DNA of 64,000 nucleotides from Zonotrichia leucophrys gambelii. Its lineage: Eukaryota > Chordata > Aves > Passeriformes > Passerellidae. Location of the stretch: assembly GCF_028769735.1 (NCBI RefSeq), contig NC_088178.1, positions 30,590,357 to 30,654,356 on the forward strand. Direction: 5' to 3'. The position numbers and the translations under genes are program-made. Shown here piece after piece: positions 34,476 through 45,154 of the stretch (its first letter is position 1; each line of letters begins with the position of its first letter). The notes beneath the pieces are model-generated. The model had not been told where the DNA came from. It saw nothing but the letters and a program-made list of their open reading frames with translations, and made no database searches.

Positions 34476-35389
34476 CCCAGCAACACCACCATGGTCACAT
34501 CACACCATGTCCCCTGGTGCCACCTCCCCACGCTTTTTGAGCCCTGCCAGGGCTGGCTGGGCAGTGCCAGCTGTGCCAGCTGTGCCAGCTGTGCTGTGGG
34601 AGGTTGGATGCTCCCTCCCAGCTGCAGGAGTGCCCAAGGGCACCTCTGGGGCTGGCTGTGCCTGCCCAGGGAGCTGATGGGTGCGTCCCCAGGCAGGCAG
34701 AGCTCCGAGCAGAGCAAAGTCATTGTTTCCTTGCGAGTGTTGTGATGTGCTGCCTGTGTGTGCTGAACAGGCCTCTCATCAGTGACAGACTGACTAAAGC
34801 ACGGGCAAAAACGCTCTCTGTTTGCTGCAGCTGCAAAACAATAACAGCTTTCATCAGAGAAAAGGAAGGGCCAGCAGCCTCCTTGTGAGAAACAGACTTT
34901 TTATTAGCTCTGAGACTGAGAATGGCTCTTGTTAAGAAATACTGGTTTGTTGCAGCAGGCTGGGAGATGAGATAAGAGTGAAATGCCAAACACACATGGC
35001 ACAAAAAGAATGTGTGAAAAATGGGAATGATAAGGTCTTTGGAGCAGGTTCCTGCTCAGGTGCTGGAGGTGCAGCACTGCATCATATTTGCTGGAGAAGC
35101 TGGGGGAAATTGCAGTATAATCAATTAAAATTGGGGCCGCCGTGCCTGGACAAAGCTGTCTCAAAGCAAAATAAAACAAATAAATTACCTTTTGCCAAGG
35201 TTATGTGACTTTGCAAAGAGAGGATGGAGGTGCAGAAAACACTCCCTGCCAGCAGCAGGGAGGAGACACCTGCCTGAGGATTAGCTTTACCTGGGGCTCA
35301 GAGGGAGGGGATGCTCCCTGGCAGGGAAGGGGTTTGCTCGCAGATAATGAGTGTGTGGCACCTGGGCACATGCAGCACTGGTGGCCCTG
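34476..35389. other. Single-copy DNA, no gene recognised
   Basis: A short 9-bp repeat ('ccagctgtg', three copies) lies at 34567-34595. The rest is mixed, non-repetitive, with no recognisable exon. Confidence 0.4.
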
Positions 35390-35474
35390 GCAGAGCTAGG
35401 GAATGGCTGTACTCCATGGTCTGAAAAGGCTTTCCAGCCTTGGAGATTGTGTGATTCTTTGGGAAATGAGGATT
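35390..35474 (+). mobile_element. CR1 LINE tail, sense, interrupted by an LTR
   Basis: 'gagctagggaatggctgtac-tccatggtctgaaaaggctt' and 'tccagccttggagattgtgt-gattcttt' are CR1 3' terminal sequence. The LTR at 35475 inserted a few bases after the tail; 'aggattcttagtgattcttg' resumes beyond it at 35861. Confidence 0.75.
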
Positions 35475-35860
35475 TGTGACGGTGTTCACAGGGGTTCTTG
35501 GATGAGGGAAGAGACAAGGATCTGACTCCATGTTTCAGAAGGCTGATTTATTATTTTATTATATATATTACATTTTAACTATACTAAAAGAATAGAAGAA
35601 AAGGTTTCATCTCAGAAGGCTGGCTAAGAATAGAATAGGAAAGAATGATAACAAAGGTTTGTGGCTTGACTCTCTGTCCAAGCCAGCTGACTGTGATTGG
35701 CCATTAATTAGAAACAACCACATGAGACCAATCCCAGATGCACCTGTTGCATTCCACAGCAGCAGATAACCATTGTTTACATTTTATTCCTGAGGCCTCC
35801 CAGCTTCTCAGGAGGAACAATCCTAAGGAAAGGATTTTTCATAAAAAGATGTGTGTGACA
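35475..35860 (-). mobile_element. Solo LTR, family 1 (copy C)
   Basis: 386 bp, antisense. Plus strand starts 'tgtgacggtgttcacagggg' and ends 'gatgtgtgtgaca'. Exact 6-bp target duplication AGGATT at 35469-35474 and 35861-35866. Its ends are the least eroded of the family here and define the TGTGACGG...GTGACA form used for the others. The 'ggccattaattagaaacaac' segment (35699) holds the mutated CCAAT site. No coding sequence. Confidence 0.95.
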
Positions 35861-35866
35861 AGGATT

Positions 35867-37409
35867 CTTAGTGATTCTTGAGGAAATGAGGATCAGGGCT
35901 CTCTCTGCTGATGCTCCAGGGGTGCACAGGAGCTATGGCCAAGCTGGGTGATGATAACCAGCCAGGAGCTGCTATGAATGCAGCTTTGCTCCTTTCCTCT
36001 TTCCCTCTCATGGTCAGGAAGCAAAGCACAGAGGCTGACCCTCCCTCCTGAGATGCCAACAGCAGCATCACCCTGCTCTGGATCCAGGCCTGTGGTGGCA
36101 CCAGCTCCTTCCTGCTGGTCCTGCACCTCCCCACAGCACTGGGTCACATCCTGCTCTCCAAGGAGCCTTCCTCATTCCCCAGGTGCTCCTCAGAGCTGCT
36201 GACCCCGAGTCAGGGAGAGCTGCCCACCTGTGACCTTGCTTGGCTTCGTGGCATTAACCTGCCCAGCTGAGCTCCCAGCAGCATCCCAGCATCCCTCCTT
36301 CCCTGACATCACCAGGGAAAACACCTCTGGATGAAAGCGTCACCCGGAGATAACTGATGGAAAAGAGATTTCACAGAAATAAATAAGGGGAAAAAAAGGG
36401 GGCAGAGAAAAATACTGATACGGTTTTTAATCAAACACATAGAGGGGGGAAAGGACTGTAGAAGGCAGCAGGGCTAACAGTGTTGATCCCTGGACTGCTC
36501 AGTGCTGGCAGTACAGAAAACAGCTGACATTATTTCTGTTATGATGGCTGGGTCAATACGAGGAGAGGCTGCTGCAGTTAAATTCTCTCGTGCTGCATTT
36601 CTTGGCCTGTGTTATCCAAGCTCTCAAGTTTCCATCTTATGCCTATATCCTGTCTTGGCAATAGCATTGAATATTGATAAGTAACTAAATGTAGACAGTT
36701 TCCCAGGTGACTTCTTCTGCTGAAAACCCAAATTTGCACTTTTTTGGGTGCCATATGGGTCCAATTACCCATTAACTCCCAAGGAGGATGGTTCAATCCA
36801 GTACCACGTTAAGGTGTGCAATATGTGGGCTGAGATTGTTTTCCTGCTGGCATTTGCTTGCAAGAATTTAAATTTCCTGTCAATCACAAGACAGGCGAGT
36901 TATTTTCACCGTGCCATTGAGACCAAACTGTCACAAAGGAAACATCACAAAAGGCACAAAAATGGCACCTTTTTGATGGTACAACATGATTACCCTGATC
37001 TTATATTTTGTTGTGGTTTCTATAGATTATTTTCCTGCCTTTTTTTTTCCAGAACAAAGTTCTCGCTTTGATGCCTCTCTTTGATAAAGTTATAAAGCTG
37101 TGCCAAAGATTTGAAATCTGTCATGGGACTTCTCTCTTCTCGGGAACGAGTTGCAAATGATGTCCCCCATAGTTTTTAAAAAAAGCTGCCTGCCTCTCCA
37201 TCAGCAAATATTCCTCTGTGGCACTGTGGATCTCTCACTTTTTCGTCTCTGCTTTTGTCTGAATCCTAGTGAAATATTAACAGGGTTCCCTGCAGCTGAC
37301 ACGAGTCCCAGAGGCTGCTCAGCACATCCCTGCTGGTGTTTATCCAGGGGGACACAGGGGACAGCAGCTGCACAGACCTGCCCTGGCACTGGGGCTCGTC
37401 CTGCCCCAG
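35867..37409. other. Single-copy DNA; AT-rich candidate element 36480-37160
   Basis: 36480-37160 is non-repetitive and AT-rich with motif-dense segments (e.g. 'gtccaattacccattaactc' at 36760). Frames are short. No gene recognised. Confidence 0.3.
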
Positions 37410-37793
37410 TGTGACCGTGGGCACGGGGGTTCTTGGGTGAGGGGAGAGACGAGGATCTGACTCTGTATTGCAGGTGGCTTGATTTATTATTTTATTATAT
37501 ATATTACATTAAAACTATACTAAAAGAATAGAAGAAAAGGTTTCATCAGAAGGTTAGCTAAGAATAGAATAGCAAAGAGTGATAACAAAGGTTTGTGGCT
37601 CAGCTCTCTGTCCGAGCCTGCTGACTGTGATTGGCCATGAATTAGAAACAACCACATGAGACCAATCACAGATGCACCTGTTGCATCCCACAGCAGCAGA
37701 TAACCATTGTTTGCATTTTGTTCCTGAGGCCTCCCAGCTTCTCAGGAGGAGAAATCCTAAGGAAAGGATTTTCATTAAAAGACGTCTGTGACA
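37410..37793 (-). mobile_element. Solo LTR, family 1 (copy D)
   Basis: 384 bp, antisense, from 'tgtgaccgtgggcacggggg' to 'gacgtctgtgaca'. Flanks CCCCAG and GGGTGG do not match, so no target duplication survives: either recombination between two LTRs or erosion. It aligns with copies A, C and F throughout. Confidence 0.9.
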
Positions 37794-37927
37794 GGGTGGG
37801 TGTTCACTGCTGCTGCTGAGACCCCAGCCCCTCCAAGCCCTGCGTGGAGCCCAGAGCTGTGAGCAGCACTTTGTGCCTCCCCTCATCCCGTGGCACATCT
37901 CTGACTGCTCTGCTGCTGGGGCACCTC

Positions 37928-38539
37928 TGTGGAAAGTGCATATTCTATGGCTCTATGCAGATATTTACCAAATGTGTTTTGGTGTATTGATTAGTAGTGC
38001 TGTATTAACATTTTAATAGTATGGTAAATGTAGTCTCGTAATTAAAAGGCAACTTTTGTAGTTAAAATGAAAACTATGTTAGTGGGGTTTCATTAAGAAA
38101 GGAATGAGGCACTCGCACCAGATAGCAGCCACAGGACACCTGAATCTTTCAGAGAAAGAGAATTTATTGCCCTCTTATCAGAAGGAATGAACTTCTTCCT
38201 GCCTTGAAGGTGCTGTCAGGATTAGAAGGAAGAAGCTGACACTGCCCAGACAGAATCCTGTGTTTGAATGGAATTTATGCATCATGGATGAGGTGTACGA
38301 ATATGCAACAGGCTGTTGCTTTTAAGGGTTAATCCTCTGTTAATGGGTGTCCTTTTTCAGGCTCATGCTGCCCAGAAAAGGTACCCAGACATCCAAAACT
38401 CTTTGTCTCTATTATCTCATATTGTCCTAATTCAATTTGTCCTAATTATTATTACTCTAATTGCATTACTATTTTTATAACCATTTTATTACTATTAAAC
38501 TTTTAAAATATTAAAAACAAGTGATTGGGGTTTTTCACA
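37928..38539 (-). mobile_element. Solo LTR, family 4
   Basis: 612 bp in antisense orientation. The plus strand begins 'tgtggaaagtgcatattcta' and ends 'ggggtttttcaca', giving imperfect inverted ends TGTGGAAA/TTTTCACA. A 5-bp target duplication ACCTC lies at 37923-37927 and 38540-38544. On the sense strand an AT-rich U3 half (38400-38539) is followed by AATAAA (plus-strand tttatt at 38163-38168). A 5-bp duplication differs from the 6 bp of family 1 and suggests another ERV class (ERV1/ERVL-like). No genes remain. Confidence 0.85.
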
Positions 38540-38545
38540 ACCTCT

Positions 38546-38880
38546 GAAAGGGAAAGCAAAAATCTCACTTGGGCTCCAATGCTCAGCCCCAATATTGATG
38601 GCAGGAGAAGCTCTCTGTGCCTACCAGCAGCCACGCTCCTGCAGGAGGATTTATGCTGCGTGTATCAATCTTGCTCGCAGGGAAGGATTATTAATGCTGT
38701 GGTTTTAACCATATGCATGTTCCTCTTCAAATGAAAAAAAGCGAACCTTGAAGTTGCCAGATGAGGACTGCATTTATCATCGTCAGCAGGAGTGCCACTG
38801 GAGCACTCCAGCTCTCAGCTCCCACATCTGTCAGACACGGCATCAGGGGGAGCAGCCGGCTGGGGCTGCAGGACTGGCAC
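38546..38880. other. Single-copy DNA, nothing recognised
   Basis: Mixed composition, non-repetitive. Confidence 0.4.
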
Positions 38881-38883
38881 AAA

Positions 38884-39110
38884 AACAGCACTCATGCTGG
38901 ATAAACCCTACTGCTGGGCATAAAAACTGCACCCGTCCCGCTGAAACCCCACTGCTGGGCATAAAAACTGCACCCATCCCACTGAAACCCCAGTGCTGGG
39001 CATCAAACCAGCCCCCAGAGCTGAAACCCCGCTGCTGGGCATCAAACCAGCCCCCATCCAGGTTAAACCCCACTGCCTGGCATCAAACCAGCATCCATAG
39101 CTGAAACCCC
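38884..39110. repeat. ~41-bp minisatellite, 5-6 copies
   Basis: Unit 'aaaccccactgctgggcata-aaaactgcacccatcccact-g'. The later units switch to 'gggcatcaaaccagccccca' with shorter spacers. Confidence 0.92.
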
Positions 39111-39189
39111 AGATTTCACAGGGACAATGCTACAAGGGCATGTGGTGACAGGGCAGAGGGAATGGCTCCCACTGCCAGAGGGCAGGGAT

Positions 39190-39440
39190 GGATGGGTTAT
39201 TGGGAATTAGGAATTGTTCCCTGGAGGGTGGGATGGGATATTGGGAATTAGAAATTGTTCCAGGCAGGGTGGGCAGGCCCTGGAATAGAATTCCCAGAGC
39301 AGCTGTGGCAGCCCCTGGCAGTGCCCAAGGCCAGGCTGGACACTGGGACACCGTGGGGCAGTGGGAGGTGTCCCTGGGATGGCAGGGGTGGCACTGGGTG
39401 GCTCTGAGGTCCCTCCCAGCCCAAACCAGGCTGGAGCTCA
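39190..39440 (+). mobile_element. CR1 LINE 3' end, sense
   Basis: A duplicated ~50-bp start ('attgggaattaggaattgtt' twice), then 'ctgtggcagcccctggcagt', 'gcccaaggccaggctggaca', 'gaggtgtccctgggatggca', ending in 'gaggtccctcccagcccaaa'. Truncated CR1 3' end. Confidence 0.92.
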
Positions 39441-41740
39441 GGATTTCAGGTGTCCATGGGGCCCCTGTGCTGGGCTGGGCAGGCAGGGGCAGCCAGACCC
39501 CACCCCAGGCCAGCAGGGCCATTTCATTTTCTCCTCTGGTCCATGCCTCCCTGTGAACACACTGCTTCTCCCTCCACAGGTGATGCACACAAATTACCAA
39601 TGCTGAGCATCTGAAACACGGTTTCTCACTTTTTGTGGATTCTGCTGGAATTCCTGCGCTCCCTCACCGACAATGAGCAGGTGGAAGCAAGTGCGGAGGC
39701 AGCAGAGGAGTAAAACATGGACTTGTAATAATTCAGTTGTAAATGTCGGCGCTGTGCGTGTGGGCGCCAGAGCCTTGCTTAAAAATAATTCAGATAAAGT
39801 ACCATTTGCAGCTTTGCAAATCCAGCACCCCCTAGGACACAGGGAGATGAGTTCTGTGGTGCTGCCAAAGCCAGGTGATTAATAATTAGCCTTTAAACTT
39901 TCTCATAATTTTTCCAGCTGCTGACAATGCCTTTTGCATATAATCATGTCTCACTCACTTCATTACAGTTTTTTTCTTTTTTTTCTTGAGTTCTTTAAAA
40001 TAGGCTTTTGTTAAGCTTCAGCTCGAAAATAATTTTTAAAACTCTGTAGCTTAATCAATTTTCCAAATCTGCTCAATCAAATCTACTGACAAAAAAATGG
40101 TCAAAAACCACCGCCACTTGTGTTTTCAGAGTGAAATTGGGGGGCACATTTCCAGGGCTCAGGAGCCGTGCAGAATGCAGACAATACACCAGCAACAATT
40201 GTGCCGTCCCACCTGTTCCCATTCAGGTATTGATAAGAACGTTATCAGCCTTTGGAGACACTGATTCATTGTGTTGTGGAGTAGATATGAACAAAATAAA
40301 TTCTTGATGGGAGCTGTTAATATGAATTCCCCTCCCTGTTATGCGCATTAAAGGAATTTCAGCCCATCAGGAACTAATCACATTTCATTTTCTCCTATTT
40401 TTTTTCACTCATGGTCAACACATACTGGCACAGCTGAGGTGTAGGATAATCAAAGCCTTCTTCATGGTTGAATAAATTTAATACTCTTGCTTCATCAGTG
40501 CAGTGTATTAAAAGTCCCCTGACAGATTTAGCTTGATTGTTTAAGGCGTCACTCCGGAGCCGCAGCATTACACATTTCACCTGCAATATGGGGGCCTCTG
40601 CTTTCATTTGGCTGGAACATGACATCAGGAATTGGATTGAAATAAGTTCCTCTGAAAAACACGGCCAATTGATGAAGTCATAACACAATCTCCACAACCT
40701 AAGTGGAGAAATAAGTGAACATTAATTTGGTGTTTGCAATAGCAGGCAGCACTAATAACACAGGTATTTGGAGCTGTAAATAAGTAATTCAACAATGTAA
40801 TGTCATACCAAGCAGATATTTGTTTTATAAACAAACAAATTACAAACAGTTCCACTATGTTTAAAACACTAACCTGCTTTTCTACGGCATAATTTTGTTA
40901 GTAGAAGTGCCAGGTCAGCTGCTGTAATTCCCTGAGAGGGAATCAGGCCTTTGCCTCCCTTCAGCCTGGGAGGACACGGAGCCCTGGGGGAGCCAGGGCT
41001 GGGCTGGAGCCCAGGGGAGATGAGAATCCAGCATCTCCAGGATGGGGCTCCTGCACGGAGCAGCCTGGGCTGCCCCTCGAGCTGCAGGACAGCAAAATTT
41101 CAGACCTTGGGCACAGCCTGAGCTGAACTAAAAACACCCCAGCAAAACTGCTGATTTTCTAGTTAAAGTTTCTGCATTCAAAGCCAGAATGCAATTGGGG
41201 TGAAATGTCTTCAGCAGCACTGCAGACGAAATCCAAGAGCCTGAAGCCAGTGCCTGGCTCTGTGATAAATTCAAATGATGCCTCTTTGTTAAAGGCCAGG
41301 TTGCAACTTATATGAAATTCAATTAAAGTAAAAATATCTATTTTCCTGGTCTCGCTAATAGAACAGCTGGTAATGACCCTGCCAACTCCAAACTTGCTCT
41401 GGGATATATCCAAGGGTGCAGATTTTCCTGCCATTAATAAATCATTTTGTATTCCACTGCACCACCAGAACTGTCCTGGTATACCTGTGACTAGAAATGA
41501 AAAGCTACAGTGAGGAAATGGCTCTTAATGTTGTTTTTCCTAGAGCAGATCCCCCTGGGATGGGGACAGAGGTTTGGGGTGCAGCCCTGCAGCAGCGCCC
41601 TCAGTGCCCATCCCGTGGGTGGCAGCCCTGGTGACAGGGCAGCCCCAGAGGCTCTCACCCCATGAAACACTCCCACATGCCAGGAGGGAGGGAATTCATT
41701 TCTTGTTTGGAAACCTGTAGAGCTCAGCCTGTCCCACCTC
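39441..41740. other. Long single-copy stretch with AT-rich candidate elements
   Basis: 39870-40130, 40200-40900 and 41150-41460 are AT-rich, non-repetitive and contain many TAAT/ATTA and related motifs. The intervening DNA is GC-richer. Open frames up to about 100 codons have no recognisable domain. No mobile element was found in over 2 kb, in contrast with the flanks. Confidence 0.35.
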
Positions 41741-41747
41741 GGCATGC

Positions 41748-41912
41748 TCCTGTCCCTGTCCCTGTCCCATCCCTGTCCCTGTCCCATCCCTGTCCCTGTC
41801 CCCGTCCCTGTCCCTGTCCCTGTCCCTGTCCCCTGTTCCTCTCCCCATCCCTGTCCTGTGCCCCTGTCCCTGTCCCTGTCCCTGTCTCCATCCCTGTCCC
41901 TGTCCATCCAGA
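41748..41912. repeat. (ccctgt)n-type hexamer array, G-quadruplex-prone
   Basis: About 25 copies of 'tccctg' with 'tcccatccctg' interruptions. The minus strand is a run of GGGACA units, giving dozens of GGG tracts with 3-nt loops. Confidence 0.95.
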
Positions 41913-41938
41913 GCAGGGGTGCAGGTGGAGCAGTCTGG

Positions 41939-42356
41939 GCTGTACAGGGATGTCTGTGTGTCCTGTGTGCCCGGATGGACAGCAGGACAGCCCTTGGGGT
42001 GCCCTGGAGGTACAGAGATGTCTGTCTGTGTGTCCTGTGTGCCCGGATGGACAGCAGGACAGCCCCTGGGGTGCCCTGGAGGTACAGGGATGTCTGTCTG
42101 TGTGTCCTGTGTGCCCGGATGGACAGCAGGACAGCCCCTGGGCTGCCCTGGAGGTACAGAGATGTCTGTCTGTGTGTCCTGTGTGCCCGGATGGACAGCA
42201 GGACAGCCCCTGGGGTGCCCTGGAGGTACAGAGATGTCTGTCTGTGTGTCCTGTGTGCCTGGATGGACAGCAGGACAGCCCTTGGGGTGCTCTGGAGGTA
42301 CAGGGATGTCTGTCTGTGTGTCCTGTGTGCCCGGATGGACAGCAGGACAGCCCCTG
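41939..42356. repeat. 72-bp minisatellite, ~5.8 copies
   Basis: Unit: 'tacagagatgtctgtctgtg-tgtcctgtgtgcccggatgg-acagcaggacagcccctggg-gtgccctggagg'. The first unit lacks one 'tctg'. 72 bp is 24 codons, so frames stay open on both strands and look like repeat proteins; there is no other sign of coding. Confidence 0.95.
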
Positions 42357-42919
42357 GCTGCCTCATCCCCTGCCCAGTGCTCAGTGCACACCCGCTGCCC
42401 AAACACACAGACGTGGCCAAAAATCACCAAAAACCGTGGGAGCTGCTAATACAAACTCCCCTCAGCCCCCTGCAGGACACAGGACTCGCTCTGGAGAAGG
42501 CAGCAGCTCCCACGAGAGGCAGCACAGGCTGGGGGGCACAAGCCTTCAGCTGCCACTTAGAAAGGGCTATTAAGTAAAACACTGAGCTGGTAAAAAGATA
42601 TTTATTGTTAGTATGGAGTCTATTACTGTGTCATTAGTAATAATAACGCCCAGATAATGAATTGAGCCTTTCTCCTAATGACTTGGGGTGTGGAATCATT
42701 CTTTCTGACTTCTGTTCTCCAGAAGACCACACACCAGGCAATTAATATTGTCACCGGCATGCTGAAGATCCTAACCCTACTGTGATTAGAGCAAATGAAT
42801 AATTTGCCATTCAGATGTATTGAGAATAAAACTGGGATGTGTCTGAGAATAGAATTCCTGAGTTGCAAGCTGTAATAATTAACACCCAGCAGAGAGGCAG
42901 GGGAATGGTTTAGGAAGGC
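42357..42919. other. Single-copy DNA; AT-rich candidate element 42580-42880
   Basis: 42580-42880 is AT-rich and motif-dense, with 'gtcattagtaataataacgc' (42632) and 'ggcaattaatattgtcac' (42737). No gene recognised. Confidence 0.3.
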
Positions 42920-43240
42920 CTGATCTGAAGGCTTCTCAAGGGGCTCTGAGGAGCTTGAACCAATCGCCCAAAATTCAGATTTCTTGCTGGAGGCAAGGGG
43001 AGCCTGCAGGGGAGCTGGAGAGGGACAAGGGGAAATGCTTCCTCCCAGAGGGCAGGCTGAGGTGGGATTTTGGTGAGAAATTCCTCCCTCTGAGGGGAAA
43101 TCACCTGGGTGAGGCCCAGGAAAGCTGTGGCTGCCCCATCCCTGCAAATGTCACATGCCAGGTCTGACAGGGGGTGGAACAAGGTGGGCTTTGGGGCCCC
43201 TTCCAACCCACACCACCCTGGGGCCCTGTAAAGAGCTGGA
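42920..43240 (+). mobile_element. CR1 LINE 3' end, sense
   Basis: Includes 'gagggcaggctgaggtggga', 'gagaaattcctccctctgag', 'caggtctgacagggggtgga-acaaggtgggctttggggcc' and the 'ccttccaacccacaccaccc' tail. A large minisatellite begins 37 bp after it. Confidence 0.85.
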
Positions 43241-43276
43241 AGAAGCTCAGAGAAGTGCTTTTCCTTGGGGACAGCC

Positions 43277-43968
43277 ATGCCCTGGTGCCAGTGTGAGCCC
43301 AGCCCTGCCCTGGTGCCAGTGTGAGCCCAGCCATGCTCTGGTGCCAGTGTGAGCCCAGCCCTGCTCTGGTGCCAGTGTGAGCCCAGCCCTGCCCTGGTGC
43401 CAGTGTGAGCCCCAGCCCTGCCCCGGTGCCAGTGTGAGCCCAGCCCTGCCCTGGTGCCAGTGTGAGCTCAGCCCTGCCCTGGTGCCAGTGTGAGCCCCAG
43501 CCGTGCTCTGGTGCCAGTGTGAGCCCCAGCCATGCTCTGGTGCCAGTGTGAGCCCAGCCCTGCCCTGGTGCCAGTGTGAGCCCAGCCCTGCCCTGGTGCC
43601 AGTGTGAGCCCAGCTGTGCTCTGGTGCCAGTGTGAGCCCAGCCCTGCCCTGGTGCCAGTGTGAGCCCAGCCCTGCCCCGGTGCCAGTGTGAGCCCCAGCC
43701 CTGCCCTGGTGCCAGTGTGAGCCCAGCCCTGCCCCGGTGCCAGTGTGAGCCCAGCCCTGCCCTGGTGCCAGTGTGAGCCCAGCCATGTCCTGGTGCCAGT
43801 GTGAGCCCAGCCGTGCTCTGGTGGCAGTGTGAGCCCAGCCCTGCCCTGGTGCCAGTGTGAGCCCAGCCATGCTCTGGTGGCAGTGTGAGCCCAGCCGTGC
43901 CCTGGTGCCAGTGTGAGCCCAGCCATGCTCTGGTGCCAGTGTGAGCCCAGCCCTGCCCTGGTGCCCCC
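43277..43968. repeat. 28-29-bp minisatellite, ~24 copies
   Basis: Unit 'ctggtgccagtgtgagccca-gccctgcc', with 'ccatgctc', 'ccgtgctc' and 'tggcagtg' variants and a one-base length change ('gagccccag'). It starts right after a CR1 tail. The minus strand carries GGG tracts in each unit (CAGGGCAGGGCTGGG). A 263-codon minus-strand frame across it is a repeat artefact. Confidence 0.96.
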
Positions 43969-44792
43969 AGACAGCCCCAGGGGCAGCCCCCATGCCAGGG
44001 ACACCTCTGGCTGTTCTTGTTCTCCTGCAGTCACTCAAAGCTGCTTGAACAGCTCCGTGCTCTCAGGGGAGCCCAGTGGTGGCTGATGACGCGAGAGTTT
44101 GAAGATTAAAAAATAAAAAGGCAACTGGAAATACCTGGGAGAGGGGGGAAAAAAAAATCACGTAATATTTACCATGGAGAAAATAACTATCACAATCATT
44201 GTGACAGGAAATGAAGGATGAGTCAGTAATGCAATTGTGCTTTTGAAAGAACAGCCCTTGGTTAACATCAGCCTCGAGTCTGGATCAAAGGGGAGATGGA
44301 ACTATCAGGAATAGGAAGGATCCCTAGGGAATAAATGAAATCTGCATAACTCAGCAGTGCCACACTTTCTGCTGCCACAGCCAGAGGGAAGGAGCCCGTG
44401 GTGTGAGCACGAGGGGCACTCAGCTCCTCAGATCCACACTGTGGGTGCACGCCTCTGGTTTGCAGTCACACCAGGTGTGTTTCAGAGCCTCCTGTGCCAT
44501 TCCCCTGCCAGGCTGGCCCTGTCTCACAGCCTGGGGATGTGCATTTCCTGAACATTAGCCTGCAAATGAGCCTGGCGTGTTGGTCATGTCCCATAAACCC
44601 TGCAATGGACCAAAGGGATCTGGGTGAGGACTGTCCCTGCAGGGAAGGCACACGCTCCTCCTGCATCCCTCGGGGAGAGGGTGCCACTGGGTGATGAGCC
44701 AAGCCCTTCTTTCAGTCAGGATTTTATTATTTTGGGGGTTTTATGGTATTTGTAGTCCCAAAGCAGTCTGGGATTCTGTGGGACTCAGATGG
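43969..44792. other. Single-copy DNA, no gene recognised
   Basis: Mixed, non-repetitive; AT-richer at 44095-44360. Nothing recognised up to the mitochondrial insert. Confidence 0.4.
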
Positions 44793-45017
44793 ATTTATAA
44801 TGAATTTTCATTCTCAGAAAGAGGTGAGGCTTTCTGTTCCGGAGTGGATGCAAGTTGTTATTTGGATTAGGCTGAGCAAGAAGGAGGTTTTGACTGTGTT
44901 TGTGATTGTGCTGGGGGTGTTCTTGAGGCTGTTGGATAGAAGTGGAAATGGGATGGTGCTGGAGAGGGTTGTTAGGGTTAAGAGTATGAATGTGTTTAGG
45001 ACTAGTGAGAGGCCCAT
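44793..45017 (-). pseudogene. ND5 N-terminal fragment in the NUMT
   Basis: 75 codons from an ATG at 45017 encode the N-terminus of NADH dehydrogenase subunit 5 (complex I, inner mitochondrial membrane) when read with the vertebrate mitochondrial code: two TGA codons (44812-44814 and 44806-44808) read as Trp in a Trp-Glu-Trp motif after Ser-Gly-Thr-Glu-Ser-Leu, and ATA as Met. There is no frameshift or mitochondrial stop, so decay is slight. Under the nuclear code the frame ends at the first TGA (44814). It cannot be a functional nuclear gene: about 530 residues of ND5 are missing. Confidence 0.93.
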
Positions 45018-45018
45018 T

Positions 45019-45088
45019 GCTTTCACTTGGGTTTGCACCAAGATGAGTGGCTCCTAAGACCATTGGATTGCTATTTTCCTTTGAAAGT
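45019..45088 (-). pseudogene. Mitochondrial tRNA-Leu(CUN) copy in the NUMT
   Basis: 70 nt, adjacent to the ND5 start as in mtDNA. The anticodon loop contains TAG ('ggtcttaggag'). The acceptor arms ACTTTCA and TGAAAGC pair at six of seven positions. A nuclear copy, presumed unexpressed. Confidence 0.88.
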
Positions 45089-45154
45089 AAGGAGACTGAG
45101 GTTTTATACTCAGGTACAAGAGTGAGCAGTTCTCGTTCGTTTTACCTCTCCTCA
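45089..45154 (-). pseudogene. Mitochondrial tRNA-Ser(AGY) copy in the NUMT
   Basis: About 66 nt between the Leu and His copies. It has the anticodon GCT in 'gagaactgctcactc' and, as usual for this tRNA, no proper D-arm. Boundaries follow from its neighbours. Confidence 0.85.

Noticed and set aside
41491..42577. Long repetitive frames on both strands (up to 309 codons)
   Set aside because: Product of the hexamer and 72-bp arrays; open on both strands, no domain, no splice or promoter context.
43247..44038. 263-codon minus-strand repeat protein
   Set aside because: Translation of the 28-bp minisatellite.
44743..45057. 104-codon plus-strand frame across the mitochondrial insert
   Set aside because: It is the antisense of the ND5 fragment and tRNA-Leu copy.
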